Shown here: piece by piece, positions 1 to 8,199 of the stretch
Position numbering within the stretch: the stretch's first letter is position 1
How the letters are laid out: every line of letters begins with the position of its first letter
Source: Urechidicola croceus
GTDB taxonomy: Bacteria > Bacteroidota > Bacteroidia > Flavobacteriales > Flavobacteriaceae
Reading direction: 5' to 3'
NCBI RefSeq assembly: GCF_001761325.1
Contig: NZ_CP017478.1
Span: 2,749,501-2,813,500, forward strand
DNA length: 64,000 bases
Notes under the pieces: model-generated
Databases searched by the model: none
Told to the model about the DNA's origin: nothing
The model's input: only the letters and a program-made list of their open reading frames with translations
Translations under genes and position numbers: made by a program

Positions 1-3000
1 ACGATATTGTCTTTGGTTTTATATTCATAAAATAAATCTAAGGACTTATTTTGATTATATATATAAGACAATTTTGGATTAATAGATTTATTGTTTAATT
101 CATAGTTCCTAGTGCTATAATTTTCTGAAGAATTTGTGTTTTTTGAACTGCTACCTTTTAAATCAAGTAACCAAAAATCACCCATTTTATGGATAAATTG
201 TAATTGATGAGTATTTAATTTATTTTCTAAATTGTCAATAACTAAACTTGTTTTGTTTTTAGAATTGATATAATTATAAGTTGTAGAATAACGTTGTTTT
301 CCTCTATTAAAAAAGAGGCTGTTTTTTAAATTATAATTTAACCCTAAAAGATCGTCGCTTTCAACATTAAATGGATTTAAATTAAACTTGTCGTTATCTC
401 TTTTTTGTTTGTTGTCAATCAAAATAAATGATTGATTTTGAAAGAATGAAAGAATTTTTTTAACTCCACTTTTATTACTCCATTGTTGTGGATTTAAATT
501 AAGTGATTGGCTGAATTTTGTTTGATGTGTTTGTATATAATTTAAACTAGGTAATGCAACTCTTAAATAGGAGGCTTCATCTTGAAATTGTGCAATTTCA
601 AATTCGTTTAAATCTTGAATATTGTCGTTGTTATAATCAATCCAAGTATAAAAACCTTGGCCTTGTTCAACTTCTATATAGGTGAATTCTTGTTGTGGTA
701 AATTTCCAGAAACCGTTTCATAAACAGTATTTAAACTTATAATTCTGTTGAATAATTGCTTGTTGAATATAATTCTTGAATTTAGAGATTTCGTGTCTTC
801 AAAGTCAACGTTGTCAACAGTTCTGTAATTGGCATATAAGGATAATTTGGTGTCTTTATTTTGAATTAATTGTGAGTTGATGTAATATGTTTTTGAATTG
901 CTAACTCGTTCTAAAGAATTAGACTTTGTACTATCGTTTAAACGGTAATTATAACCAATTTCAGAAAAAACCTTAGTTGTATCTCCAATTCCAAAGAATG
1001 CTTCATATTCATTAAATCGTTGACTCAAAGGAGATAAATTTTGAGTACTTTTTTCTATACGTTTATTATTTTCAGAATTGATTTTAGTGCCTATCCAACT
1101 TTTTTTAAAATTATATTTTGCATTTGCATTAAGTCGATTGAAGTTATTTTCTTCTAAAGTTGAAATGCTTTTTAATAGACTACTTATTAAGTTAATTTTT
1201 AAATTGTCAAAATGAAGGTTTGCAAAAACATTATGACGATTTCCATCGAAAGAATCACTAAATTTTAATTGTTCAAAATTATAGGATATAATTCCATTTT
1301 CATCATTTGAATAGCCTAAAGTTGCATTTAGTAATTGTTGATCTCCTAAAGGGTTTAGAATGTTCCAATCACGGTTAAATTCTACATTTCTGAAACGTTG
1401 AATACTTTCGAAATTATCGGTAATTGATTCAAAGTTAATGGAAGTTTTTAAATCCCAATTTTTATCAATAAGAGTTTGTTTTAATCCAATTTTGGCAGCA
1501 ATACCATCGTTTAAATCATCATCAATAGATGAAAATAGATTTTGGTCATTTTGACTTAGTCCAATTTCAGCATTTACATTTGTTTTCTCAGTAGGATTGT
1601 AAGAAGCGTGAACAATTGCTAATTGTAATTTGTTTGGTGCTATTAATTGGATGACTGGAGCATAATTACCAGAATTTACACCTACATATTCATAAACTCT
1701 ACCATTAGCAATCGTACTACTTAATTCATAATCACCTTGATTAGTTCCGACATTTGAAAATCGAACATTAAATAATTCATCATCAGGATTGTTGGAAAAA
1801 ACAAAAATTTCTTCGGATCCAACAAATTCTTTTCGATATAAAATTTTGCCTTCGGTATAACTATCGGCTACAGCACTTGGAGCAACCATTAATGACGTGT
1901 CGTTTCCTGCATTTGATAATAATTGTTTTTGGTCATCAGATAAATCTTGTTGTAAAGGTTGATTTTTAGCATCATTCTCTGAATAGAATGATCCGCCGAT
2001 TGAAAACTTTTCACTTTCATAAGTTGCACCATCATGAGTTATGAATCGGGTGTAATTTCTATCAGAAAATTGAAAGTCTACAGATATACGCATGTTAGCA
2101 TTTATAGGGTAAGTAGGTGTAAATGTAATTTCGGCAGTATTATAATCAATAATATAGTCATTGTTTTCGCCTCGCTCTAAAGGAAGACCATTTACATAAA
2201 CTGTTTCACTACCAGAAATAATAATAATATATTGTTCGTTATTTGGCCCGAACAATCTATATGGACCTTGATTGTTTTCTTGTCCTGTAAAAGTATAATT
2301 AGTGAATTTTCCTCTTACAAGTGCTCCAGAAGCAAAAACTGTTGTTTTAGAATCAGAATGATTAATAACTCCTCCTAGTGAAATTCCGGCAACTTTTTTT
2401 GTGAAATTTCCAAAATAAGTATTGCTTGTTTCAAGGTTTACATCTCCTGCTTTAATGCTCCAATTATCACTGAATAATTCTATAAAAACCCTATCAAATT
2501 CATTTAATTGTTGTGTGTAGCCATTTTCTTGGATAGGGATGTTTGTATCTGTAATTGAGGCTCTTAATGTAACTTTATCGGACAATTTTCCTGCAATTTG
2601 TAAATCTAAAGTTGAGTTTAGAACTGCATCTTGATTATTTCCTACCGTCAATCCTCGACTGATGCTTCCAGAAGTATTTAAACCGTCAAATGGTTTGAAA
2701 AAATTGTTTTCACGATTGGTTGTTAAAGAATATAAATTTGAATTATTTGTTGCATTCGGAACAATTAATTTTTTGTCAAATTTGAAATATGTTTTTGTTA
2801 AAAATTCAGGGTATGCATAGTATTCTACCTCTATAATTGGATATTTTTCTTTGTCAATAATTAAAAGAGATTTTGCGAAATCAATAGTATATTCTGTAGA
2901 GTCAATTTCAATTTGAGTATCAGTCAACACTTTAAAATGGAAAGGATTGATACTTACAGAATCTATAAACACAGAATCTTTTTCTACAGTAATTTTTTTG

Positions 3001-3080
3001 AATCGGAAGTTGTTTGATTCCTTTTGACCAAAGGAAAAGATACTTGAAAATAGTAAGAATATGAGTAAACCTTTCTTCAT
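1..3080 (-). CDS. Large outer-membrane protein, partial at window edge
   Basis: The frame is open from an ATG at 3080 to the left edge, about 1026 codons without a stop, so the C-terminus lies outside. It starts with a signal peptide (residues 1-19, ending FSFGQ). At about residues 140-165 is a segment with GSISRGLTVGNNQD followed by LNSTLDLQ, then a stretch rich in beta-strand patterns with alternating aromatic and polar residues. This resembles the N-terminal repeats of Bacteroidota surface/translocon proteins such as SprA, but I cannot confirm homology. At residues 815-828 is DYNNDNIQDLNEFE, a calcium-loop-like pattern. A TATTTTTG -7 box lies 22 nt upstream. Likely a very large outer-membrane barrel or surface protein; specific function unknown. 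Confidence 0.8.
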   Translation of the reverse strand, partial: MKKGLLIFLLFSSIFSFGQKESNNFRFKKITVEKDSVFIDSVSINPFHFKVLTDTQIEIDSTEYTIDFAKSLLIIDKEKYPIIEVEYYAYPEFLTKTYFKFDKKLIVPNATNNSNLYSLTTNRENNFFKPFDGLNTSGSISRGLTVGNNQDAVLNSTLDLQIAGKLSDKVTLRASITDTNIPIQENGYTQQLNEFDRVFIELFSDNWSIKAGDVNLETSNTYFGNFTKKVAGISLGGVINHSDSKTTVFASGALVRGKFTNYTFTGQENNQGPYRLFGPNNEQYIIIISGSETVYVNGLPLERGENNDYIIDYNTAEITFTPTYPINANMRISVDFQFSDRNYTRFITHDGATYESEKFSIGGSFYSENDAKNQPLQQDLSDDQKQLLSNAGNDTSLMVAPSAVADSYTEGKILYRKEFVGSEEIFVFSNNPDDELFNVRFSNVGTNQGDYELSSTIANGRVYEYVGVNSGNYAPVIQLIAPNKLQLAIVHASYNPTEKTNVNAEIGLSQNDQNLFSSIDDDLNDGIAAKIGLKQTLIDKNWDLKTSINFESITDNFESIQRFRNVEFNRDWNILNPLGDQQLLNATLGYSNDENGIISYNFEQLKFSDSFDGNRHNVFANLHFDNLKINLISSLLKSISTLEENNFNRLNANAKYNFKKSWIGTKINSENNKRIEKSTQNLSPLSQRFNEYEAFFGIGDTTKVFSEIGYNYRLNDSTKSNSLERVSNSKTYYINSQLIQNKDTKLSLYANYRTVDNVDFEDTKSLNSRIIFNKQLFNRIISLNTVYETVSGNLPQQEFTYIEVEQGQGFYTWIDYNNDNIQDLNEFEIAQFQDEASYLRVALPSLNYIQTHQTKFSQSLNLNPQQWSNKSGVKKILSFFQNQSFILIDNKQKRDNDKFNLNPFNVESDDLLGLNYNLKNSLFFNRGKQRYSTTYNYINSKNKTSLVIDNLENKLNTHQLQFIHKMGDFWLLDLKGSSSKNTNSSENYSTRNYELNNKSINPKLSYIYNQNKSLDLFYEYKTKDNI

Positions 3081-3102
3081 TTGTTTAACAACGCTTGAAA
3101 AA

Positions 3103-3110
3103 CAAAAATA
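3103..3110 (-). promoter_or_regulatory. -7 box of the large outer-membrane protein gene
   Basis: The minus strand reads TATTTTTG, a perfect TAnnTTTG Bacteroidota -7 box. Predicted start of transcription is about 3099, giving a leader of about 19 nt. I see no good -33 box. It lies between the MGMT stop codon and the ATG at 3080. Confidence 0.45.
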
Positions 3111-3112
3111 GT

Positions 3113-3607
3113 TTAAAATAATGATTGTTGTTTAAAGTCACTTTCGTGTTCTAGCAACCATTTTTTTCGCCATATTCCTCCAGCATATCCAGTTAGTGAA
3201 CCATCAGAACCTACAACTCTATGGCAAGGAATCACAATCCAAATAGGGTTTTTACCATTTGCTGAGGCTACTGCTCTTATTGCTTTTGGATCGCCCAATT
3301 TTTTGGTTTGCTCCATATAGGTTTTCCTTTTTCCAAACGGAATATTTAATAGTTCTTTCCAAACCGATTTTTGAAAATCTGTTCCTATCGGATTTAATTT
3401 TAAACTGAATTCTTTTCGAGAGCCATTGAAATATTCATCTAACTGATGAATACATTCTTGTAAGCATTCAGGAATATCAAATATGTTTTGATCGGCTATA
3501 GAATTCAAAGTCTCATCCAAAACAGTTATGGAAACAATTCCATTTTCATCTCCTTCAATTTTGGCAGTTCCAATAGGTGTTTTGTAGTATGTGAATTTAT
3601 AGTCCAA
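3113..3607 (-). CDS. ogt: Methylated-DNA--protein-cysteine methyltransferase
   Basis: Suicide repair protein that moves the alkyl group from O6-alkylguanine in DNA to its own cysteine. The active site PCHRV is present with Cys at about residue 128, preceded by VIPCHR context and followed by GYAGG and WLLEHE, all typical of the DNA-binding domain. The N-terminal half (about residues 1-70) is the ribonuclease-like domain seen in Ogt-type enzymes. There is no ATG: a longer frame begins at a TTG at 3643, but the TTG at 3607 gives a 164-aa protein of normal family length beginning MDYKFTYY. It overlaps the end of tatD by 11 bp, so the two are probably cotranscribed. Confidence 0.9.
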   Translation of the reverse strand: MDYKFTYYKTPIGTAKIEGDENGIVSITVLDETLNSIADQNIFDIPECLQECIHQLDEYFNGSRKEFSLKLNPIGTDFQKSVWKELLNIPFGKRKTYMEQTKKLGDPKAIRAVASANGKNPIWIVIPCHRVVGSDGSLTGYAGGIWRKKWLLEHESDFKQQSLF

Positions 3608-4364
3608 AAAGATCTTTAGAATTTTGAGTTGTAATATCAGCAATTTCCTGAAAAGTTAATCCGTAAATATCTACTAATTTATCAATTACATTAGTCAAAT
3701 AACTACTTTCATTTCTTTTGCCTCGAAATGGAGTAGGAGCCAAGTATGGAGCATCTGTTTCTAAAACAATATTTTCTAACGGAATTTCATTTAGAAATTT
3801 ATCAATTTTTCCATTTTTAAAAGTAACAACACCACCAATACCTAATTTCATATTCAATGAAATTGCACGTTTTGCCTGTTCTAAATCTCCAGTAAAACAA
3901 TGAAAAATTCCAGATAAATTATCCCCTTTTTCAGATTCTAGGACCTCAAAAGTTTCATCAAAAGCATCTCTACAATGAATGTTTATTGGTAATTGCTTCT
4001 CTTTTGCCCAGTGAATTTGAGTTTTAAATGCCTCTTGTTGCTCTTTTACAAATGTTTTGTCCCAATAGAGATCCATACCAATTTCACCAATTGCATAAAA
4101 TTTACGTTTATCAATCATTTCTCTTACAAAGGCTAATTCTTCTTTGTAATTTTCTTTGACATACGCAGGGTGTAAACCCATCATTAAAAATATATTTTTA
4201 GGATAGTTTTTCTCCAATTCAAGCATAGCATTCATATATGAAGAATCAATTGCAGGAATAAAAAATCGTGATACACCAGCATTCAAAGCTCGTTGCATCA
4301 TTTCGTTTCTATCATTATCAAATTGTGAACTATATAAATGTGCGTGTGTGTCGGTAATATTCAT
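3597..4364 (-). CDS. tatD: TatD family metal-dependent hydrolase
   Basis: A 255-aa TIM-barrel metallohydrolase of the TatD DNase family. The metal ligands are visible: DTHAHL at residues 5-10, EIGMD near residue 95, IHCRDAF near 130, HCFTGD near 155 and ETDAPYLAP near 203. Family members are cytosolic 3'-5' DNases implicated in DNA repair and degradation. The length is normal. It overlaps the start of the downstream methyltransferase gene and is divergent from the aspartyl-protease gene, whose start is only 34 bp away, so both promoters must lie within this gap or inside coding sequence. Confidence 0.92.
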   Translation of the reverse strand: MNITDTHAHLYSSQFDNDRNEMMQRALNAGVSRFFIPAIDSSYMNAMLELEKNYPKNIFLMMGLHPAYVKENYKEELAFVREMIDKRKFYAIGEIGMDLYWDKTFVKEQQEAFKTQIHWAKEKQLPINIHCRDAFDETFEVLESEKGDNLSGIFHCFTGDLEQAKRAISLNMKLGIGGVVTFKNGKIDKFLNEIPLENIVLETDAPYLAPTPFRGKRNESSYLTNVIDKLVDIYGLTFQEIADITTQNSKDLFGL

Positions 4365-4398
4365 TGAGTTTAATTACTTTTGGTAAAAATACTACTTA

Positions 4399-4854
4399 AT
4401 GCTAAGTCTCAAAACTATCTTATCTAAAAAAGGATTTGTATCTGTAAAATTAACAAAAACTAGTACCAACCATTTCGAAGTAAAGGCCAAAATTAACGGA
4501 GTTAAAGGACGCTTTATAGTTGATACTGGAGCGTCAAATTCGTGTGTAGGTCTAGATATGATTAAGCATTTTAAATTAGAAGCAACAGATTCTAAAGTGA
4601 AGGCTGCAGGTGCAGGTTCTTCAGAAATGGACACGCAACTTTCATCAAAAAATATTATTGAAATTGGTGATTGGCAATATAAAAACTTTGATTTGGTTTT
4701 ATTTGATTTATCGCATGTAAACACAGCGTTAAAAAATCATGGAGCCAAAACTGTTGAAGGTATTATTGGCGCTGATATTTTGGAAAAAGGTGAAGCTATA
4801 ATCGATTATAAAAAGAAACGATTGTATCTCAAAAAATTGATATTTAAATTTTAA
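4399..4854 (+). CDS. Retropepsin-like aspartic protease family protein
   Basis: A 151-aa single-domain protein of the clan AA aspartic-protease fold. The catalytic motif FIVDTGASNS is at about residues 39-48, followed by the hydrophobic second motif GIIGADIL near residue 122, as in bacterial retropepsin-like proteases that work as homodimers. There is no signal peptide or membrane segment, so it is probably cytosolic; some relatives are membrane-anchored. Its substrate cannot be inferred. The ECF sigma gene starts 71 bp downstream on the same strand; the protease could be linked to that sigma module but this is only positional. Confidence 0.8.
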   Translation: MLSLKTILSKKGFVSVKLTKTSTNHFEVKAKINGVKGRFIVDTGASNSCVGLDMIKHFKLEATDSKVKAAGAGSSEMDTQLSSKNIIEIGDWQYKNFDLVLFDLSHVNTALKNHGAKTVEGIIGADILEKGEAIIDYKKKRLYLKKLIFKF

Positions 4855-4925
4855 TTTTTTTCTTCAGGCAACCTTTTGCATAAAATTTGCGTCTTAATAA
4901 TTAGAAGGCACAAAATAGATTTCAT

Positions 4926-5495
4926 TTGAAAATTATTCAACTTTATAAAAACGAAGAACGTCTTATAAAAAAGGCTATTGGGAACAACCGTGAAGCGCAA
5001 AATGTGCTTTTTGAGTTGCATTCGCCTAAGATGTTAAGCGTTTGTAGATATTACGTCAAGGATATTCAAAAGGCTGAAGATGTAATGCTAAACGGTTTTT
5101 TTAAAGTGTTTTCAAATTTGAATAAGTTTCAGAATAATGGAAGTTTTGAAGGTTGGATTCGAAAAATAATGATTAGAGAATCTATTTCTTTTTTAAGAAC
5201 TCAAAAATGTATTGAATTTTCAATAGAAGAAATTAAAGTAGAAGAAACTCCATCAAATAATATAAATTTTGAAATGGGAGTTGCGGAGATTCAACAGTTA
5301 ATAGATGAACTTCCTGAGGGATATAGAATTGTTTTTGTGATGTATGCAATTGAGGGATATAAACATCAAGAAATTGCCCAGTTATTAAACATAACTCAAG
5401 GAACATCAAAATCACAATTGTTTAAAGCACGAAAAATGCTTCAGAAAAAAATTAATCAATTAAATAAATCAAGCAATGGCGCCATTGAAATATGA
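4926..5495 (+). CDS. RNA polymerase ECF-type sigma-70 factor
   Basis: A 189-aa sigma factor with region 2 (about residues 20-95, ending GWIRKIMIRESISFLR) and region 4 (about residues 125-180, with LPEGYRIVFVMYAIEGYKH and a helix-turn-helix ending GTSKSQLFKARKML). It recruits core polymerase to a specific promoter set. The start is a TTG at 4926 (encoding MKIIQLYKN); no earlier ATG fits. Its 3' end overlaps the next gene by 20 bp, the classic arrangement of an ECF sigma gene with a membrane partner. The regulon and signal are unknown. Confidence 0.9.
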   Translation: MKIIQLYKNEERLIKKAIGNNREAQNVLFELHSPKMLSVCRYYVKDIQKAEDVMLNGFFKVFSNLNKFQNNGSFEGWIRKIMIRESISFLRTQKCIEFSIEEIKVEETPSNNINFEMGVAEIQQLIDELPEGYRIVFVMYAIEGYKHQEIAQLLNITQGTSKSQLFKARKMLQKKINQLNKSSNGAIEI

Positions 5496-6261
5496 AGAAA
5501 ATATGAGGGATAAATTAGAGAAGCGTACGATACAACCTTCTGCTAATGCTTGGGAAAAATTGTCTAAAAGACTAGATGATTCTGAAGATAAAAAATCAAA
5601 AAAGAGTATTTTTTGGTTTGTAGGAATTGCAGCGAGTATAATTGGTGTTTTGTGGATATCGGCTAGTTTATTGTTCTCTGAAAAATTTGTTCCGATTGAA
5701 CCGCAAATAGTTGACACGCCTAAAATTGAAGTAAAAGAGGAGAATAAAGAAGATATTATAATTGAAAGTTCACAAGAATATATTACAGAAATACAAAAAG
5801 AACCTCAAGAAACAACCGAGCCAATTATTGCTGAAAATTCAATTATTGAACAAAAGAGTACCACTATTAATAAGGAAGATATTTTAATAGATAATACAAT
5901 TATAGAGCAGAGTTTTGTTGCTGAGGTAATAGATGAAGTTGAAAATCAAAAGGTTTCAGAATCATTTAATTTAAAGGCTGTTGAGGAAGAAAATGTAGAT
6001 GCTATAGTTGCTCAAATTGTTGAGTTGAAAGAGCAAAACCAAGAAATTACTGATGCTGAAATTGATGAGTTATTAAATGAGGCACAAGATAAAATTAGAT
6101 TAAAAAAATTGTATAAAAATAATTCTAAAACTATCGATGCTATGGCATTACTTCAAGACGTTGAAGCCGACATTGATCGATCGTTTAGAATGAAAGTTTT
6201 TGAAGCTTTAAAAATAAATTACAACAGCGTAAAAACTGCAGTTGCGCAAAGAAATGATTAG
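5476..6261 (+). CDS. Single-pass membrane protein, putative anti-sigma-like regulator
   Basis: A 261-aa protein with a short cytoplasmic N-terminus (residues 1-43, containing RTIQPSANAWEKLSKRLD), one membrane segment (about residues 44-67), and a long acidic periplasmic domain rich in Glu, Ile and Val with predicted helices. It shows no zinc-binding anti-sigma motif. The start overlaps the sigma gene by 20 bp, so the two are translationally coupled. Position and topology suggest a sensor or anti-sigma partner for the ECF factor, but no known anti-sigma domain is recognised, so this is inference. Confidence 0.7.
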   Translation: MAPLKYEENMRDKLEKRTIQPSANAWEKLSKRLDDSEDKKSKKSIFWFVGIAASIIGVLWISASLLFSEKFVPIEPQIVDTPKIEVKEENKEDIIIESSQEYITEIQKEPQETTEPIIAENSIIEQKSTTINKEDILIDNTIIEQSFVAEVIDEVENQKVSESFNLKAVEEENVDAIVAQIVELKEQNQEITDAEIDELLNEAQDKIRLKKLYKNNSKTIDAMALLQDVEADIDRSFRMKVFEALKINYNSVKTAVAQRND

Positions 6262-6289
6262 TTAATTTCATAAAAAATCACATCAAATT

Positions 6290-7351
6290 ATGAGAACAAT
6301 TACAAGATATATAGTACTAATAGTACTAAGCCTAAGTGTGCAATTTATTAATGCACAAAATATAAAGAATAGTGAAAGAATTAGAGTGTTAGAAGAAGAA
6401 CGGGAACTAATTGTAACACAAGAACGTGAATTTTTAAAAGATGAAGTAGAGTATATAAATAAGCAATTAGAAGATGGAAAAATTACACAAGAAGAATCAG
6501 TTCAACTAAAGAAAGAAGCGGCTGAAAGAAGAGCATTGAACATTGAAAACAGAACTGCTATTATTGATAATAAAATTGAATTATTAAAGCGAAATGAAGA
6601 AGGTTATATTGACAATGATGGTGATACTTCAGTAACGGGTATAAGTATTAGCGATAGAGGTTCGATAATAGGAATTAAAGTCAAAGGCAAAAATAAGCCA
6701 AGAAAATACGATAGAAGAACCTCAAGCGATCTAGTTCTTGCGGTAGGTTTTAATAATGCAATAGTAGATGGTGAGAAATTAGATGATTCACCTTATAAAT
6801 TTGGAGGGTCTCGTTTTTTAGAATTAGGAATTGCTTGGAAAACAAGAGTTTTTAAAGAGTCAAATTTCTTACGTTTTAAATATGGTTTTTCATTTCAAAT
6901 GAATGGTTTAAAGCCAACAAATAATCAATATTTTGTAATGAATGGAAATGAAACTTCACTTGAAGAATTTCCAAGTGAGTTAACAAAGTCAAAATTACTG
7001 GTTACAAATTTGGTTTTTCCTATGCATTTTGAGTTTGGCCCTTCAAAGAAGATTGAACATGATAAATATTTTAGATATACAACTCACAATCAATTTAAAA
7101 TAGGAATTGGTGGTTATGCTGGATTTAATATAGGAACTCGACAAAAATTGAAGTATTCAATTAACGGAGATAAAGTAAAAGACAGAATTAAACGTGATTA
7201 TAACACTAGTAATTTGGTTTACGGATTGAGTGGTTATATTGCTTTTGATGACGTAGCAGTGTATGCCAAATATGATTTGTCACCACTATTTAAAGATCAG
7301 GTTATAGATCAAAATAATATATCAATAGGAGTACGATTTGATATGGATTAG
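6290..7351 (+). CDS. Outer-membrane beta-barrel protein with N-terminal coiled coil
   Basis: A 353-aa exported protein: signal peptide at residues 1-22 (ending QFINAQ), then a charged coiled coil at about residues 27-105 rich in Glu, Arg and Lys, then a C-terminal half (about residues 140-353) with alternating strand patterns (for example FLRFKYGFSFQMNG and IGIGGYAGFNIG) and an aromatic end typical of Bacteroidota barrels. It follows the sigma/membrane-protein pair by 28 bp and is followed by a strong terminator, so the three genes form one operon. Function unknown; it could be the envelope target or sensor of the sigma module. Confidence 0.75.
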   Translation: MRTITRYIVLIVLSLSVQFINAQNIKNSERIRVLEEERELIVTQEREFLKDEVEYINKQLEDGKITQEESVQLKKEAAERRALNIENRTAIIDNKIELLKRNEEGYIDNDGDTSVTGISISDRGSIIGIKVKGKNKPRKYDRRTSSDLVLAVGFNNAIVDGEKLDDSPYKFGGSRFLELGIAWKTRVFKESNFLRFKYGFSFQMNGLKPTNNQYFVMNGNETSLEEFPSELTKSKLLVTNLVFPMHFEFGPSKKIEHDKYFRYTTHNQFKIGIGGYAGFNIGTRQKLKYSINGDKVKDRIKRDYNTSNLVYGLSGYIAFDDVAVYAKYDLSPLFKDQVIDQNNISIGVRFDMD

Positions 7352-7383
7352 TCTTTGTGAGAGTGTCAAAAAAGATTTAAATG

Positions 7384-7419
7384 AAAACACCTAAATAATT
7401 TAATTGTTTAGGTGTTTTT
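7384..7419 (+). terminator. Rho-independent terminator after the sigma-module operon
   Basis: Perfect 12-bp stem AAAACACCTAAA (7384-7395) pairing with 7407-7418, 11-nt loop, ending in a run of T. It lies 33 bp after the barrel gene stop codon. Confidence 0.85.
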
Positions 7420-7481
7420 ATATCTAAAATATTCTATTGGCGCTAATATTTTTGAAAATGACAGTCACGCTTATCGGTCTC

Positions 7482-7603
7482 GGCTATGAGTAGTTGCGTG
7501 GTTTAGCACTTAACTTTGCAAGTACACACCAAGCTGAAAATCCGCAAGGATTTTCAGAAGTAGGCGAGAACAAGCAATTACTTATAGCCATTGTTGTGTG
7601 CTG
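7482..7603. repeat. Folded intergenic repeat-like element
   Basis: About 120 bp with nested symmetry. The outer arms are GGCTATGAGTAGTTGC (7482-7497) and GCAATTACTTATAGCC (7574-7589), complementary at 14 of 16 positions. The inner hairpin is CTGAAAATCC (7534-7543), a GCAA tetraloop, then its exact complement (7548-7557). It is followed by GTTGTGTGC at 7593-7601. It has no coding potential and its base composition is more GC-rich than the surroundings. It looks like a dispersed flavobacterial intergenic element or recombination site, but with one copy in view its repetition cannot be shown. Confidence 0.55.
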
Positions 7604-7608
7604 TTTTT

Positions 7609-7911
7609 TTATTTCAATCGTTTTTTAATATCCATTCTCTGATGTAAAATTCTAACGATTTCAACAATTTCATTTTCGACTTTTCTGTAAAAAATCAGAT
7701 GCGATTTGATTTTCGTTACTCGATAGTTTTTTCGAGTTTGTTCAGCGGATTTTCCAATCAGATAGTTGTCCGCTATAAACTCAATCTCTCCGATTATTAA
7801 GTCATAATATCTGTCGGCTTGTTCTTTAGACCATTTGTGAAAAGTATATACCCAAATATCATTTAAATCATTAATCGCTTGTTTACTTATTCGATATTTG
7901 TTTTTACTCAT
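7609..7911 (-). CDS. parE: RelE/ParE family toxin
   Basis: A 100-aa protein of the RelE/ParE fold: YRISKQAINDLNDIWVYT at the start, a central DRYYDLIIGEIEF helix, then KNYRVTKIKSHLIFYRK and a C-terminal EIVRILHQRMD strand, the usual order for ParE. ParE toxins poison DNA gyrase, whereas RelE toxins cut mRNA on the ribosome. The ParD-type partner favours gyrase. It overlaps the antitoxin gene by 4 bp, so it is translated after it. It lies inside a segment bounded by inverted repeats, consistent with recent acquisition. Confidence 0.9.
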   Translation of the reverse strand: MSKNKYRISKQAINDLNDIWVYTFHKWSKEQADRYYDLIIGEIEFIADNYLIGKSAEQTRKNYRVTKIKSHLIFYRKVENEIVEIVRILHQRMDIKKRLK

Positions 7912-8150
7912 AAGTGTTGGCGATGTAATTCAGACAGGTTTTGTTTTGGGTCAAAATTTTCAACAAATCCACTATTTTCTCCAACTTCGAGAGCTTTAAT
8001 CAGTTCTCTTTCCTTTTTTTCTTCACGTTCTAACAAACGTAATGCTGAACGAATTACTTCGCTAACAGAACCATATCTACCAGAACTTACTTCCTCTCTG
8101 ATAAAATCCTCAAAATGATTTCCGAGTGATATTGATGTGTTTTTTCCCAT
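7908..8150 (-). CDS. parD: ParD family ribbon-helix-helix antitoxin
   Basis: An 80-aa antitoxin. The N-terminal ribbon-helix-helix DNA-binding domain (about residues 4-45: SISLGNHFEDFIREEVSSG then GSVSEVIRSALRLLE) is followed by a C-terminal tail that would wrap the toxin. It would neutralise ParE and repress its own promoter as a dimer. A well-formed promoter and an inverted repeat between its boxes lie just upstream (8168-8199). It precedes and overlaps parE. Confidence 0.9.
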   Translation of the reverse strand: MGKNTSISLGNHFEDFIREEVSSGRYGSVSEVIRSALRLLEREEKKERELIKALEVGENSGFVENFDPKQNLSELHRQHL

Positions 8151-8167
8151 TTTGACTAAAATTTATT

Positions 8168-8199
8168 CAAATATACCAAATCTTGGTAACGTAGCCAAA
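8168..8199 (-). promoter_or_regulatory. parDE promoter with internal operator-like repeat
   Basis: On the minus strand TTTG (8199-8196) is followed after 20 nt by TATATTTG (8175-8168), a perfect Bacteroidota promoter. Predicted transcription start is about 8164, 14 nt before the antitoxin ATG. TACCAAATCTTGGTA (8174-8188), with 6-bp arms, sits between the boxes and is a probable ParD binding site. Confidence 0.7.

Noticed and set aside
4392-4724. Minus-strand frame of 110 codons
   Set aside because: Antisense to the retropepsin-like gene, which has an intact active site; no independent support.
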